NCBI RefSeq assembly: GCF_937952055.1
Contig: NZ_CALFYO010000019.1
Coordinates: 558,001 to 622,000, forward strand
Length of the DNA stretch: 64,000 nucleotides
Direction: 5' to 3'
From: an uncultured Piscinibacter sp.
GTDB taxonomy: Bacteria > Pseudomonadota > Gammaproteobacteria > Burkholderiales > Burkholderiaceae_C
Below the pieces are notes generated by a model that saw only the letters and a list, made by a program, of their open reading frames with translations, had not been told where the DNA came from and searched no databases. The translations under genes were made by a program, and so were the position numbers. Shown in pieces: positions 9,639 to 20,873 of this stretch (position 1 is its first letter; each line of letters opens with the position of its first letter).

Positions 9639-11069
9639 TCATGAACCCGGGGGTTTGCCGAGCTGCACGAGCAACTGCGTGGTGGCGCGGCTGAGACGAC
9701 TGTCCGACCCCTCCGCCTTCAACGCCTTGTGCAGCGCCTCCAGCGCGTCGCGTGCCTCCTCGTGCCGGCCGACGCGCGCGCGCAGCAGCGCCAGCGCGTA
9801 GCGGTGCAGTGGCTGTCGGTCCGCCACCGTCTGCGCCTCGGGATAGAGCCACTCGAAGGTGGCCAGCGCATCGGCCGGGCTGAGGAATGACAGCACCTGT
9901 TCGCGCTCGGTCTCGGGCGCAAGCAGCGACCAGTCGATCAATCGGCGCCAGACCAGGTCGCGCTGCGCGGCATCGGGCGTCTCGCCGTTGGCGCGCATCT
10001 GGTTGGCCACCTCGAGCGCATAGCCGTGGTGCATGGCACGGTTGAAGGCGATGGAAAATTGCAGGCGCCGCAGCCAAGGCCGCTCTCGCGTGCTCTTCAC
10101 GGCCGCTTCGAGGTGACTGCGCACCTCGTCGTCGAGTCGGCCGGTGGTCCATGCGATGTGGTGCGCCCACATGCCGTGCGCGTAGATGTTGGCCGGGTCA
10201 TCGGCCAGCGCGGCCTTGTACAGGGGCACCGGGTCGGGCGCGGTCACGCCGTCGCGGCTGCGCAGGAAGGCGGCCCAGCCGAGGTGAGCGGCGAGGTCGG
10301 CGCGCCGCTCACCGTGCGCCGTGGCCAGGCCCTGCGCCAGCACCGGCTGGACGGCTTCGACCAGCGCCGAGAACGTCTCCTTGTCGCCGGCGATGCGCAT
10401 CTCGCGCAGCCAGCGCATGCCACAGTCCTCGCGCGCGATGCGCACCGCGTCGTCGCCCGGGCGGCTGGCGAGGAGGGTGGCGAACTGCTTCCACGCCACC
10501 GCGTGGCTGCCCGCCTCGCACAGCTGGACCACGGCGGCCAGCTCGGCCGTCTGCAGCTCGACGCGCGCCTTCTCCTGCGCGCGCTTCTCCTGGGTGTGCT
10601 GGATGCCGTAGAGCACGGCGGCCGCGACGAGCACCAGGATGCCGGCTGCGCCGATCCACCGGCGCAGCGGCGGCGTGCGGGGCAGGCGGTCGACCGCGGC
10701 GAGCGTCTCGGCGACGAGATCGCCCTTCGGCTGCAGCAGCGTCACCGAGCGCAGGTAGGGTGGGATGCTGTCCATCGGCGTGGGCGCGGCCATCACTGGC
10801 AGCACGCGGCCGCGAGCGCTGCGCCAGCGCCGCTGCGCGACGTCGAGCTCGGTCAGCGCATAGCTGCCCGGTGCCACCGAGCGCGGCGTGATCAGAAATA
10901 CCAGCGCGTCGGCATCCTCGATCGCCTCGCGCAGCGCTTCGTGGTAAGGCTCACCTTCCTTGAGCTCGGCACGGTCGGTGAAGACCTCGTGGTCCTCGGC
11001 CTCGAGCGCGAGGCGCAGCCGCTCGGCCAGGTTCTTCTGGTCGGACGGGTAGGAGATGAAGAGCTTCAA
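9639..11069 (-). CDS. TIR-domain protein with a membrane anchor and helical repeat C-terminus
   Basis: 476 residues. A TIR domain occupies 1-130: FISYPSDQKNLAERL, then VFTDRAEL, IEDADALVFLITPRSVAPGSYALTEL; Glu74 sits where the catalytic Glu of TIR NADases is found. One transmembrane helix follows at about 138-156 (WIGAAGILVLVAAAVLYGI), then a region of about 310 residues with TPR-like helical pairs. With the TIR domain cytoplasmic, the C-terminus would be periplasmic. It is divergent from the DUF808 gene. TIR proteins may serve in antiviral defence or signalling; no partner effector or sensor gene is adjacent, so the role is open. Confidence 0.85.
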   Translation of the reverse strand: MKLFISYPSDQKNLAERLRLALEAEDHEVFTDRAELKEGEPYHEALREAIEDADALVFLITPRSVAPGSYALTELDVAQRRWRSARGRVLPVMAAPTPMDSIPPYLRSVTLLQPKGDLVAETLAAVDRLPRTPPLRRWIGAAGILVLVAAAVLYGIQHTQEKRAQEKARVELQTAELAAVVQLCEAGSHAVAWKQFATLLASRPGDDAVRIAREDCGMRWLREMRIAGDKETFSALVEAVQPVLAQGLATAHGERRADLAAHLGWAAFLRSRDGVTAPDPVPLYKAALADDPANIYAHGMWAHHIAWTTGRLDDEVRSHLEAAVKSTRERPWLRRLQFSIAFNRAMHHGYALEVANQMRANGETPDAAQRDLVWRRLIDWSLLAPETEREQVLSFLSPADALATFEWLYPEAQTVADRQPLHRYALALLRARVGRHEEARDALEALHKALKAEGSDSRLSRATTQLLVQLGKPPGS

Positions 11070-11200
11070 GCGGTGGTCTCCGAGGGGCGAGCGATTGTTG
11101 TGCCGATCCGCCAGCGGCGCAACGCGGTGCGGCTACGATGCGGGCACCCCGCGGGCGCGTCCATCCCTCCCCCTCGCAGCCGCATCGACAAGAACATCCC

Positions 11201-12109
<909 letters not shown>

Positions 12110-12246
12110 ACGGCGCCGCGGCAGTTGCACCCAGCTCCACCAGATCGAGCCCTCGCTCTGGGTGCGGGGCACCGATCCAATCGAACGATGACAACCGTAT
12201 GAGTGACGCACTGCTCGGGTTCGACCAGGGCGGCGCGCCGCCGGGC

Positions 12247-12273
12247 TCAAGTTCCGCCGGCAACGGCCGAACA
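12247..12273 (+). promoter_or_regulatory. Sigma-28 (FliA)-type promoter
   Basis: TCAAGTTC (12247-12254), an 11-base spacer and GCCGAACA (12266-12273) match the sigma-28 consensus TAAAGTTT-N11-GCCGATAA at 6 of 8 bases in each element with exact spacing. The predicted start (about 12280) is just before the AAGGAG of the flagellar rod-like gene. The position and the nature of the gene support each other. Confidence 0.65.
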
Positions 12274-12293
12274 CCGTGCCGAAGGAGCGCGCC

Positions 12294-12593
12294 ATGAGCC
12301 CGATCTCGTCGACCGCCCTGTCGGGGCTGAACGCCGCGTCGCTACACCTGCAGAGTGCGGCGCACAACATCGCCAACGCGCAGACGCCGGGCTTTCACCG
12401 CCAGCAGGTGCTGCAGCGCGCCGAGCCGGCTGGCGGCGTGCACACCAGCCTCATGCGTGCCGCCGCGCCAGGCGATGCGCTGGCCGAGGACATCGTCGAT
12501 CGGATGGTGTCGAGCGTCGTCTACCGCGCCAACCTGCAGACGCTGCGTGTCGAGCGCGACATGACGGGAAGTCTGCTCGACGTGCTGGTGTGA
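12294..12593 (+). CDS. Orphan flagellar basal-body rod-like mini-protein
   Basis: 99 residues combining the N-terminal flg_bb_rod motif (ALSGLNAASLHLQSAAHNIANAQTPGF, with the typical ANAxTPG turn) and a C-terminal helix (VVYRANLQTLRVERDMTGSLLDVLV) like the coiled-coil end of FlgC/FlgB rod proteins, with only a short linker. FlgB and FlgC are about 130-140 residues, so this is a minimal version. GAAGGAG precedes the ATG, and a sigma-28-like promoter lies upstream. No other flagellar gene is in the window. It may be an accessory rod or hook protein. Confidence 0.75.
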   Translation: MSPISSTALSGLNAASLHLQSAAHNIANAQTPGFHRQQVLQRAEPAGGVHTSLMRAAAPGDALAEDIVDRMVSSVVYRANLQTLRVERDMTGSLLDVLV

Positions 12594-12600
12594 AAGCCGC

Positions 12601-13248
12601 TCATCGAGCCGGCGCGCTGTACAGCCACAGGGCCAGCATCGCCCAGTGCATCGCCACCGTGCCCCAGTAGACCTGCCGGAAGGCTACCTTCGCCGACTTG
12701 TGGCGCAGCAGCCGCTGCGCGAACCAGGCCCCCGGCCAGCCGCCGGCCAGGCTCACCGCGTGCAGCAGGTTCTCCGGCGTTCTCCAGGCGCCACGCTGGG
12801 CGGCGAACTTGTCGCGCCAGTAGAGGTAGAAGGTCAGCACGCTGACCAGCGGCGCCGCCAGCACCACCGGCACCAGCAGGCGCTGTGTCCATGCCGCCCA
12901 CACCAGCAGCGCGACATAGGCCGGCACGAGCAGCAGCATGGCGCGCATCTCGGCGGCCACGTGCGGCGGTGGCGGCACGCGGCGGCTGCCGCTGCGGCGG
13001 CCCGTCTCGACGGGCGGCGGCGGTCGGCGCGGATCGATATAGTCGAGCGGCGTCACCGCCATCGCGCGCGGCCCCTTGCCGCCGACGTGGATCTCCTCGT
13101 AACGCACCTGCAGGCCCTCGGCGGGCGCGGTGCGGCCGCCCCGGAAGTCGCGAACGTGGAAGAACACGTCGGCGTCGGTACCCGCGCCGCGCACGAAGCC
13201 GAAGCCGCGGTCGGCATCCCAGCGGACGATGGTGCCCTGCTTGTTCAT
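12601..13248 (-). CDS. Cold-shock domain fused to DUF1294 membrane domain
   Basis: 215 residues. Residues 1-68 are a cold-shock fold (GTIVRWDADRGFGFVRG with the RNP1-like GFGFV, then DVFFHVRDF), a proline/arginine linker follows, and 100-215 form a DUF1294 membrane domain with the family signature FYLYWRDKFAAQRGAWRTPENLLHAVSLAGGWPGAWFAQRLLRHKS. This fusion is common in proteobacteria. It may bind nucleic acid at the membrane; the function is not established. It converges on the rod-like gene with a 7-base gap. Confidence 0.88.
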   Translation of the reverse strand: MNKQGTIVRWDADRGFGFVRGAGTDADVFFHVRDFRGGRTAPAEGLQVRYEEIHVGGKGPRAMAVTPLDYIDPRRPPPPVETGRRSGSRRVPPPPHVAAEMRAMLLLVPAYVALLVWAAWTQRLLVPVVLAAPLVSVLTFYLYWRDKFAAQRGAWRTPENLLHAVSLAGGWPGAWFAQRLLRHKSAKVAFRQVYWGTVAMHWAMLALWLYSAPAR

Positions 13249-13356
13249 GGCGATGGTGACTTGCGCCGGTTCTTGTCTCTTGGCGACGGCATGGCGCCGA
13301 TGCTAGCGGTCCGGCCCGCTACGCGATGTTGCCCGCTGTAGCCGCTTGTTGCGGGG

Positions 13357-14088
13357 TCAATTTCGCGAGCCGCCGACGCGCGGCGCCAGCGCCTCGAGGT
13401 CGTCGAAGTAGTCCGACGAGACGGGGTCGAACTGCGGACCGGCGAGCGCGGCCTCGTCGCCGTCGGCCAGCACCTCGACCATCTCGGGCACCGGCAACAG
13501 GCGTTTGCCACCCGGGCCGAGCACCTCCTCTTCGGCCTCGGCACCCTGAACTCGGAAGAGGGCGCGCACTTCGGCCGGGCTGGGGAGCGCGTCCGCGTTC
13601 CATTGCAGCACCCGCACACCGGCGGCTTGCAGCACCTGTGCCATGCGCTCGTGGCGGCGCACACTGCGCGGCGACTGAGCGGCAGCACGGATGTCGACGA
13701 CGGCGACCACCCGTGAGCTCTTGTCACACACCAGCAGGTCCACCGTGAGGCGACCGACGCGGGTGAGCCAGTCGCTGTACGAGTGCCGTGTCGGGACACT
13801 GATGAAGCGCGCCAGCGGCACCTGCGCGAGTACCAGGCGGTTCGGCAGCGCCCTGTTCACCAGGTCGTAGGCCTGGCGCTCCGGCAGCGTGAGCACGCGC
13901 ACTGCCTGTGGCGTCCAGGACTGCACGGTGTCCAGCGCTTCGGCCGGCCTCTTGCGGGCCGCGGAACGGCCGCTGCCGCGACGGCGCGCCCACAGCCAGG
14001 CGAGGAGCAGCGCCGAGATCGTCAGTGCGGCGATGGAATTGATGTCGAATGGAGCCACGGCGATGTACGGCGAGTGGGATGCGTGCAC
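13357..14088 (-). CDS. DUF2726 domain protein, membrane-anchored
   Basis: 243 residues. An N-terminal hydrophobic helix (about 18-34, IAALTISALLLAWLWA) is followed by a basic stretch and a DUF2726 domain (LTLPERQAYDLVNRALPNRLVLAQVPLARFISV, then VDLLVCDKSSRVVAVVDI), which resembles the core of restriction-endonuclease-like folds. The GTG start at 14088 is uncertain, with no clear Shine-Dalgarno; a GTG at about 14055 is an alternative. The family is uncharacterised. It lies 78 bases after the DUF3016 gene on the same strand. Confidence 0.75.
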   Translation of the reverse strand: MHASHSPYIAVAPFDINSIAALTISALLLAWLWARRRGSGRSAARKRPAEALDTVQSWTPQAVRVLTLPERQAYDLVNRALPNRLVLAQVPLARFISVPTRHSYSDWLTRVGRLTVDLLVCDKSSRVVAVVDIRAAAQSPRSVRRHERMAQVLQAAGVRVLQWNADALPSPAEVRALFRVQGAEAEEEVLGPGGKRLLPVPEMVEVLADGDEAALAGPQFDPVSSDYFDDLEALAPRVGGSRN

Positions 14089-14166
14089 AGACTACCGCTG
14101 CCCGGCCGCTGCCGGTCGTTGGAACAGCGGCAGGATTTCACGCCGGCCCGACGTGAACCGTGGTCG

Positions 14167-14664
14167 TCACTGCGGGCGGCCGAAGCGGGCCTCGAACCAC
14201 TGGTCGAGCAGCTTCTTCTCGTGACGCAGCGGATCGGCGCCGGTGGCGTCCTGGGGGCGATCGATGCGCGGCAGACTGGCATTGTGCAGCGTCTCCCGGC
14301 CGGCAGCGATCTCCTTGGACGCATCGCGCAGCACGTAGCGCAGCTCGATGCGCGGGCCGTCGGCGCGGCTCTGCACCACGCGCACATCGCCCGATGGGTG
14401 ACGCGACGGTCGCAGCGTGCCGGTGAGGTCGAGGTCGATCAGCTCCACGCTGAGCGTGCGGTCCGGCCCGAGGCGCTTCTCGCCCAGCGCCTTCAGGTGC
14501 GCGGCGAGCTCAGCCAGCCGCTGCTCACGCTCGGTCGGCGTGGTGCCGGCATCGGTGTACGTGCCCTGCGCGTCGTAGCTCACGGTGACGGTGCCGGCGG
14601 CGGCGATCGGTGCGGCCAGGCTGGCCGCGAGCGCCAGGGCCAGGCGACGGAAGGTTGAAGTCAT
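14167..14664 (-). CDS. Secreted DUF3016 protein
   Basis: 165 residues with a clear signal peptide (RRLALALAASLAAPIAAA, cleavage about 23). The mature part begins TVTVSYDAQGTYTDAG, typical of DUF3016, and ends in KKLLDQWFEARFG. It is predicted periplasmic; the role is unknown. It probably shares a transcript with the DUF2726 gene. Confidence 0.8.
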   Translation of the reverse strand: MTSTFRRLALALAASLAAPIAAAGTVTVSYDAQGTYTDAGTTPTEREQRLAELAAHLKALGEKRLGPDRTLSVELIDLDLTGTLRPSRHPSGDVRVVQSRADGPRIELRYVLRDASKEIAAGRETLHNASLPRIDRPQDATGADPLRHEKKLLDQWFEARFGRPQ

Positions 14665-14767
14665 GGCGGTCCTCGCAATCGGGATTAATTCGTGGAAGAG
14701 GCCGCTTCATCACCTCGGGACGCAATAAAGCGTGGCAATCTCCCATCTCACAATCCTCCTCCTCGCC

Positions 14768-15337
14768 ATGCCGTCCCGCAAGCCCACCACCGGCCCCCAA
14801 GCCACCCGAAGCGCCCAATGGATGAGCGGGCTGTTCAAGAGGCCCCTGAAGATCGAGCGGCGCGGCGTCCAACTGCACCTGGTCTTCGGCGAGGCGCCGA
14901 AAGACGTGTCGGCGACGAGCACTTCGGCCTCTGCGGGCGAGGCGCTGCGGCGAGGTCACGAAGAGTTGCGCGCGCTGCTGCGGCGCCACCCCGAGGCGCG
15001 GCATCTGATGCGTCACCTGGGCTACATCGAGCAGCAGCTGGCGTGCTTCGGCTCGCGCGCGCTCAGGCAAGAAGTGCCCGTGCCGGTGCTGGCCAAGGGC
15101 CTGGAGCAACTCGACTTGCTTGCGCGCGACGAGCCGTCGGAAGCGCTTTCGGAGTTGCGCAGGCGCATCGCCTCGGCGATCGCGCGCCGTTCGCCTGCGG
15201 CAGCCGACGAAGACACCGAAACCCGCCCAGGCAGCCTGGAAGTCACGGAAGCCTCGCACTCCCTGTTCGACGAGATGGAGCGCAGTTGGATCGGCCAGAT
15301 GCCGGTCGTCGAGCCGGGACCTGCAGGGCGCGACTGA
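14768..15337 (+). CDS. Hypothetical protein
   Basis: 189 residues, soluble, Arg-rich and acidic in patches, with helical predictions across the middle (LRRHPEARHLMRHLGYIEQQLACFGSRALRQEV) and a low-complexity C-terminal tail. I do not recognise a family. ATG 14768 (MPSRKP) is chosen; a GTG at 14732 would add 12 hydrophobic residues. Neither start has a convincing Shine-Dalgarno. It is divergent from the DUF3016 gene and lies 48 bases before the TPR lipoprotein. Confidence 0.6.
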   Translation: MPSRKPTTGPQATRSAQWMSGLFKRPLKIERRGVQLHLVFGEAPKDVSATSTSASAGEALRRGHEELRALLRRHPEARHLMRHLGYIEQQLACFGSRALRQEVPVPVLAKGLEQLDLLARDEPSEALSELRRRIASAIARRSPAAADEDTETRPGSLEVTEASHSLFDEMERSWIGQMPVVEPGPAGRD

Positions 15338-15385
15338 GTGGAGTAAGGTATCCGGTTGTCGCGCCTGGTGCGCGCGGAGGCCCGC

Positions 15386-16537
15386 ATGAAGCGCCTGCTC
15401 GCCGTCGTCCTTGCCCTGCTGCTGTCGTCGTGCGCGACGGCACCTCCACCAGCGCCCGAGGCGACGGTGTTGGACGACACGCTGTTCGCTCCCCCCTCCG
15501 AGCCGGTCGAAGCCTCGCAGCTGTTCGCACTGTCCGACGCCATGCGGCATTACCTGGACGTGGACCTCGCCGCCGCCGTGCGCACCAAGGGCGCTCGCGC
15601 GGCCCTGGTCGACGCCCTGTACCGCCGCGGCGAACTCCGCCTGGAATACGACGCCGCGGTGACGCGCAACGCGGCCCAGGCCTTCGAGGCGCGCAGCGGC
15701 AATTGCCTCTCGCTGGTGATCATGACCACGGCACTGGCACGTCACCTCGGCGTGCCGGTGCAGTACCACCATGTGTTCGTGGAGGAGACCTGGGGACGCA
15801 GCGGTGACCTGCTGGTGTCCAGCGGCCATGTCAACCTGACCTTGTCCAGCCCGATGGCGGAGCGGCGCGCGCGCTTCGACATGGTCGAGGCGGCGACGAT
15901 CGACTTCGACCCGCCGTTGCCCGGCCAGCGCCAGCACTCCCGCGTGATCGGCGAGTCCACCGTGGTGGCGATGTTCATGAACAACCGTGCCGCCGAGAGC
16001 TTGGCCGCGGGGCGGACGGACGATGCCTACTGGTGGGCGCGTGCGGCCATCGGCACCGAAGCCACCTTCCTCGCCGCCCACAACACGCTGGCGGTGGTCT
16101 ACCTGCGGCGCGGTGCGCTGGCGCAGGCCGAGCGCGTGCTGACGCGGCTGCTCGAGGTCGAGCCTGCCAATGTCGCGGCGCTCTCGAACCTGGCGAAGAC
16201 CTATGCCGAGCAGGGCAGGGTCGCGCAGGCGCAGGCCGTGCTGGCGCAGCTGGCGCGCGTCGAGCCGGTGGCGCCGTTCCACTACTTCCACGCCGGCGTC
16301 GCGGCGCTGGAGCGGCGCGACTATGCGCAGGCCAAGGTGCTGTTCGAGAAGGAGGTGGCGCGCGCCGCCTACTACCACGAGTTCCACTTCGGCCTGGCGG
16401 TCGCGCTGCACGGTCTCGGCGAGTTCGAGGCCGCACAGCGGCAGCTGGCGCTGGCACTGCAGTCCAGCACGCGCCCGGTCGATCGCGAGCTCTATGCGGG
16501 CAAGCTGGAGCGTCTGAAGGCGTCGCGCCTGCAGTGA
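15386..16537 (+). CDS. TPR-repeat lipoprotein
   Basis: 383 residues. A lipoprotein signal with lipobox LSSC ends at Cys16. A globular part follows (VDALYRRGELRLEYDAAVTRNAAQAFEARSGNCLSLVIMTTALARHLG, transglutaminase-like in arrangement), then tetratricopeptide repeats from about 215 (LAVVYLRRGALAQAERVLTRLLEVEPANVAALSNLAKTYAEQGR). GGAGG precedes the ATG. It is likely anchored in the outer membrane facing the periplasm as a scaffold. It ends 10 bases from the convergent oligopeptidase gene. Confidence 0.82.
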   Translation: MKRLLAVVLALLLSSCATAPPPAPEATVLDDTLFAPPSEPVEASQLFALSDAMRHYLDVDLAAAVRTKGARAALVDALYRRGELRLEYDAAVTRNAAQAFEARSGNCLSLVIMTTALARHLGVPVQYHHVFVEETWGRSGDLLVSSGHVNLTLSSPMAERRARFDMVEAATIDFDPPLPGQRQHSRVIGESTVVAMFMNNRAAESLAAGRTDDAYWWARAAIGTEATFLAAHNTLAVVYLRRGALAQAERVLTRLLEVEPANVAALSNLAKTYAEQGRVAQAQAVLAQLARVEPVAPFHYFHAGVAALERRDYAQAKVLFEKEVARAAYYHEFHFGLAVALHGLGEFEAAQRQLALALQSSTRPVDRELYAGKLERLKASRLQ

Positions 16538-16547
16538 ATGCAGGCCG

Positions 16548-18575
<2,028 letters not shown>

Positions 18576-18578
<3 letters not shown>

Positions 18579-18619
18579 GGCCCGCGAGCATACGCGGCAT
18601 CGTATGCTCGCGGGCCATG
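18576..18619. repeat. Perfect 19-bp inverted repeat spanning two divergent start codons
   Basis: Left arm 18576-18594 (CATGGCCCGCGAGCATACG) and right arm 18601-18619 are exact reverse complements around the 6-base loop CGGCAT. The ATG of ptrB (18578-18576) and the ATG of the BtuF-like gene (18617-18619) are the outermost three bases of the two arms. Each arm contains TATGCT, 8 bases before its ATG, a possible -10 that would give leaderless mRNAs. It could equally be one operator for both genes. Confidence 0.9.
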
Positions 18620-19429
18620 TCGGAATCTGCGCACGGTCCCCGCCGCATCGTCTGCCTCACCGAGGAGACGACCGAGTGGCTCTACCTGCTCGGCGAGGAA
18701 TCGCGCATCGTCGGCATCTCAGGCTACACCGTGCGGCCGCGCCGCGCCCGCCAGGAGAAGCCGCGTGTCTCGGCCTTCCTCGACGGCAAGGTCGAGCGCA
18801 TCGTCGAGCTGCGGCCGGACCTTGTCGTCGGCTTTTCCGACATGCAGGCGGCGCTGGCCGACAAGCTGATCCGCGCCGGCCTCGTCGTGCTGGTCACGAA
18901 CCAACGCAGCGTCGCGGAGATCTTCGCCACCTTGCGCATGGTGGCCGCGCTGGTCGGTCGCAGCGCCGAGGCCGAGGCCTGGGTGAGCGGCTGCGCGCGG
19001 CGACATCGCGAGATCGCGGCGACGGCCGCGGACTGGCCGCGCCGACCGCGCGTCTACTTCGAGGAATGGGACGAGCCGATGATCAGCGCGATCCAGTGGG
19101 TCAGCGAGCTGATCACGATCGCCGGCGGCGACGATGTCTTTCCCGAACTCGCCGTGCAGCGCATGGGCCGCGACCGTGTCGTCGCCAACGCGCTGGAGCC
19201 GGCACGTCGCGCGCCGGACCTCATCGTCGGCAGCTGGTGCGGCAAGAAGTTCCGCTCCGAGCGCGTCGGCGAGCGGCCCGGCTGGCAGGACGTGCCGGCC
19301 GTGCGGGAGCATGAGCTGCACGAGATCAAGAGCTGCGACATCCTGCAGCCGGGCCCAGCGGCGCTGACCGACGGCCTCGAACAGCTGCACCGGCTGTTTG
19401 CCGCGTGGGCGGCGCGTCAGGCCGCCTGA
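18617..19429 (+). CDS. BtuF-like substrate-binding-fold protein without signal peptide
   Basis: 270 residues with the periplasmic-binding fold of cobalamin/Fe-siderophore binding proteins: RRIVCLTEETTEWLYLLGEESRIVGIS, then IVELRPDLVVGFSDMQAALADKLIRAGL and FEEWDEPMISAIQWVSELITIAGG. Unlike BtuF it starts directly with the domain and has no signal peptide, and no transporter genes are adjacent, so a cytoplasmic role (ligand storage, sensing, or corrinoid handling) is likely. Its 3' end overlaps the convergent aroG-type gene by 13 bases. Confidence 0.8.
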   Translation: MSESAHGPRRIVCLTEETTEWLYLLGEESRIVGISGYTVRPRRARQEKPRVSAFLDGKVERIVELRPDLVVGFSDMQAALADKLIRAGLVVLVTNQRSVAEIFATLRMVAALVGRSAEAEAWVSGCARRHREIAATAADWPRRPRVYFEEWDEPMISAIQWVSELITIAGGDDVFPELAVQRMGRDRVVANALEPARRAPDLIVGSWCGKKFRSERVGERPGWQDVPAVREHELHEIKSCDILQPGPAALTDGLEQLHRLFAAWAARQAA

Positions 19430-20778
19430 CGGCGCCCGGCCTTCAGCATCTCGGCCACCATGAAGGCGAGTTCCAGGCTCTGCGAACCGTTCAGCCGCGG
19501 GTCGCAGGCGCTGCGGTAGCGCTGCGCCAGGCCCTGGTCGGTGATGCCTTGCGCCCCGCCCCGGCACTCGGTGACGTCCTGTCCGGTCATCTCGAAGTGC
19601 AGGCCGCCGGCATGGCTGCCCTCGGCGGCGTGCACCGCGAAGAATTCGCGCACCTCGGCGGCGATGCTGGCGAAGTCGCGCGTCTTGTAGCCGCTCGCGC
19701 TGGTCACGGTGTTGCCGTGCATCGGATCGCAGCACCACACCGGCGTGCGGCCGGCAGCGCGCACCGCGCGCACCAGCGACGGCAGCCGCTCGGGCAGCCG
19801 GCCCGCGCCCATGCGCGTGATGAGCACGACGCGGCCGCTGACCCGCTGCGGGTCCAGCCGGTCGAGCAGGGGCAGCAGCTCGTCCGTCGTGACCTTCGGT
19901 CCCAGCTTCACGCCGATCGGGTTGGCCAGGCCGCGCAGGTACTCCACATGCGCACCGTCGAGCTCGCGCGTGCGCTCGCCGATCCACAGCAGGTGCGCTG
20001 AACCGCCGTACCAGCGATCGCTGCCCTCGTAGCGCCGCGTCAGCGCCTGTTCGTAGTGCAGGTGCAGCGCCTCGTGCGAGGTCCAGAACTCCACCGCGTG
20101 CAGCTGCGGCGTGCGTGCCGCGTCGAAGCCGCAGGCTTCCATGAAGGCGAGGCAGTCGGTGATGCGACCCGCCAGCGCCTCGAAGCGCTCGCCCTGCGGG
20201 CTCTGCCGCACGAAGTCGGCGGTCCAGCGGTGCACCTGGTGCAGGTCGGCGAAGCCGCCATGCGCCAGCGCACGCAGCAGGTTCAGCACCGAGGCCGAGT
20301 GCGAGTAGGCGCGCAGCAACCGCTGCGGGTCGGGCGTGCGTGCCGCCGCGCTGAACTCGCTGCCGTTGACGATGTCGCCGCGGTAGGAAGGCAGGGTGAC
20401 GTCGCCGACGGATTCCACGTCCGACGAGCGCGGCTTGGCGAACTGCCCGGCGATGCGCCCGAGCTTGACCACCGGGCAGGCGGCGCCGTAGGTCAGCACC
20501 ACCGCCATCTGCAGGATGACGCGAAAGGTGTCGCTCACGGTGGCGCTGCCGAGCTCGTCGAAGCTCTCGGCACAGTCGCCGCCCTGCAGCAGGAAGGCCT
20601 CGCCGCGCGCCACCGCGGCGAGGCGCTCGCGCAGGGCATCGGCTTCCCCGGGGAAGATCAGCGCCGGCCAGGCGGCGAGCCGATGCTCGGCATCGGCCAG
20701 CGCTCCGGTGTCGGGATAGGCCGGCAGCTGCCGCGCCGGACGCTGTCGCCAGCTCGCGGGCGACCAGGTTTCGTTCAT
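19417..20778 (-). CDS. aroG: Class II 3-deoxy-7-phosphoheptulonate (DAHP) synthase
   Basis: 453 residues of the plant/Mycobacterium type (AroAII). It condenses PEP and erythrose-4-phosphate in the first step of the shikimate pathway. The metal-site residues are visible: Cys in LLQGGDCAESF, His in CDPMHGN, Glu in HFEMTGQD and Asp in SACDPRLN. ATG 20778 is chosen because the protein then begins NETWSPASWRQRPA, the usual family opening; an upstream frame would add 13 residues. It is divergent from malQ. Confidence 0.92.
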   Translation of the reverse strand: MNETWSPASWRQRPARQLPAYPDTGALADAEHRLAAWPALIFPGEADALRERLAAVARGEAFLLQGGDCAESFDELGSATVSDTFRVILQMAVVLTYGAACPVVKLGRIAGQFAKPRSSDVESVGDVTLPSYRGDIVNGSEFSAAARTPDPQRLLRAYSHSASVLNLLRALAHGGFADLHQVHRWTADFVRQSPQGERFEALAGRITDCLAFMEACGFDAARTPQLHAVEFWTSHEALHLHYEQALTRRYEGSDRWYGGSAHLLWIGERTRELDGAHVEYLRGLANPIGVKLGPKVTTDELLPLLDRLDPQRVSGRVVLITRMGAGRLPERLPSLVRAVRAAGRTPVWCCDPMHGNTVTSASGYKTRDFASIAAEVREFFAVHAAEGSHAGGLHFEMTGQDVTECRGGAQGITDQGLAQRYRSACDPRLNGSQSLELAFMVAEMLKAGRRQAA

Positions 20779-20873
20779 GCGATGTAACTCGGAGAGGGCC
20801 TGCAGCCGGTTCGGCACTGTAGCCTCTCGCCTGCACGCGCCGACACCGCGCGCGACCCAAGGACGGAGACCCC

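Noticed and set aside
12127..12165. Inverted repeat GCACCCAG/CTGGGTGC after the DUF808 gene
   Set aside because: The loop of 23 bases is long and no T-run follows, so it is not supported as a terminator.
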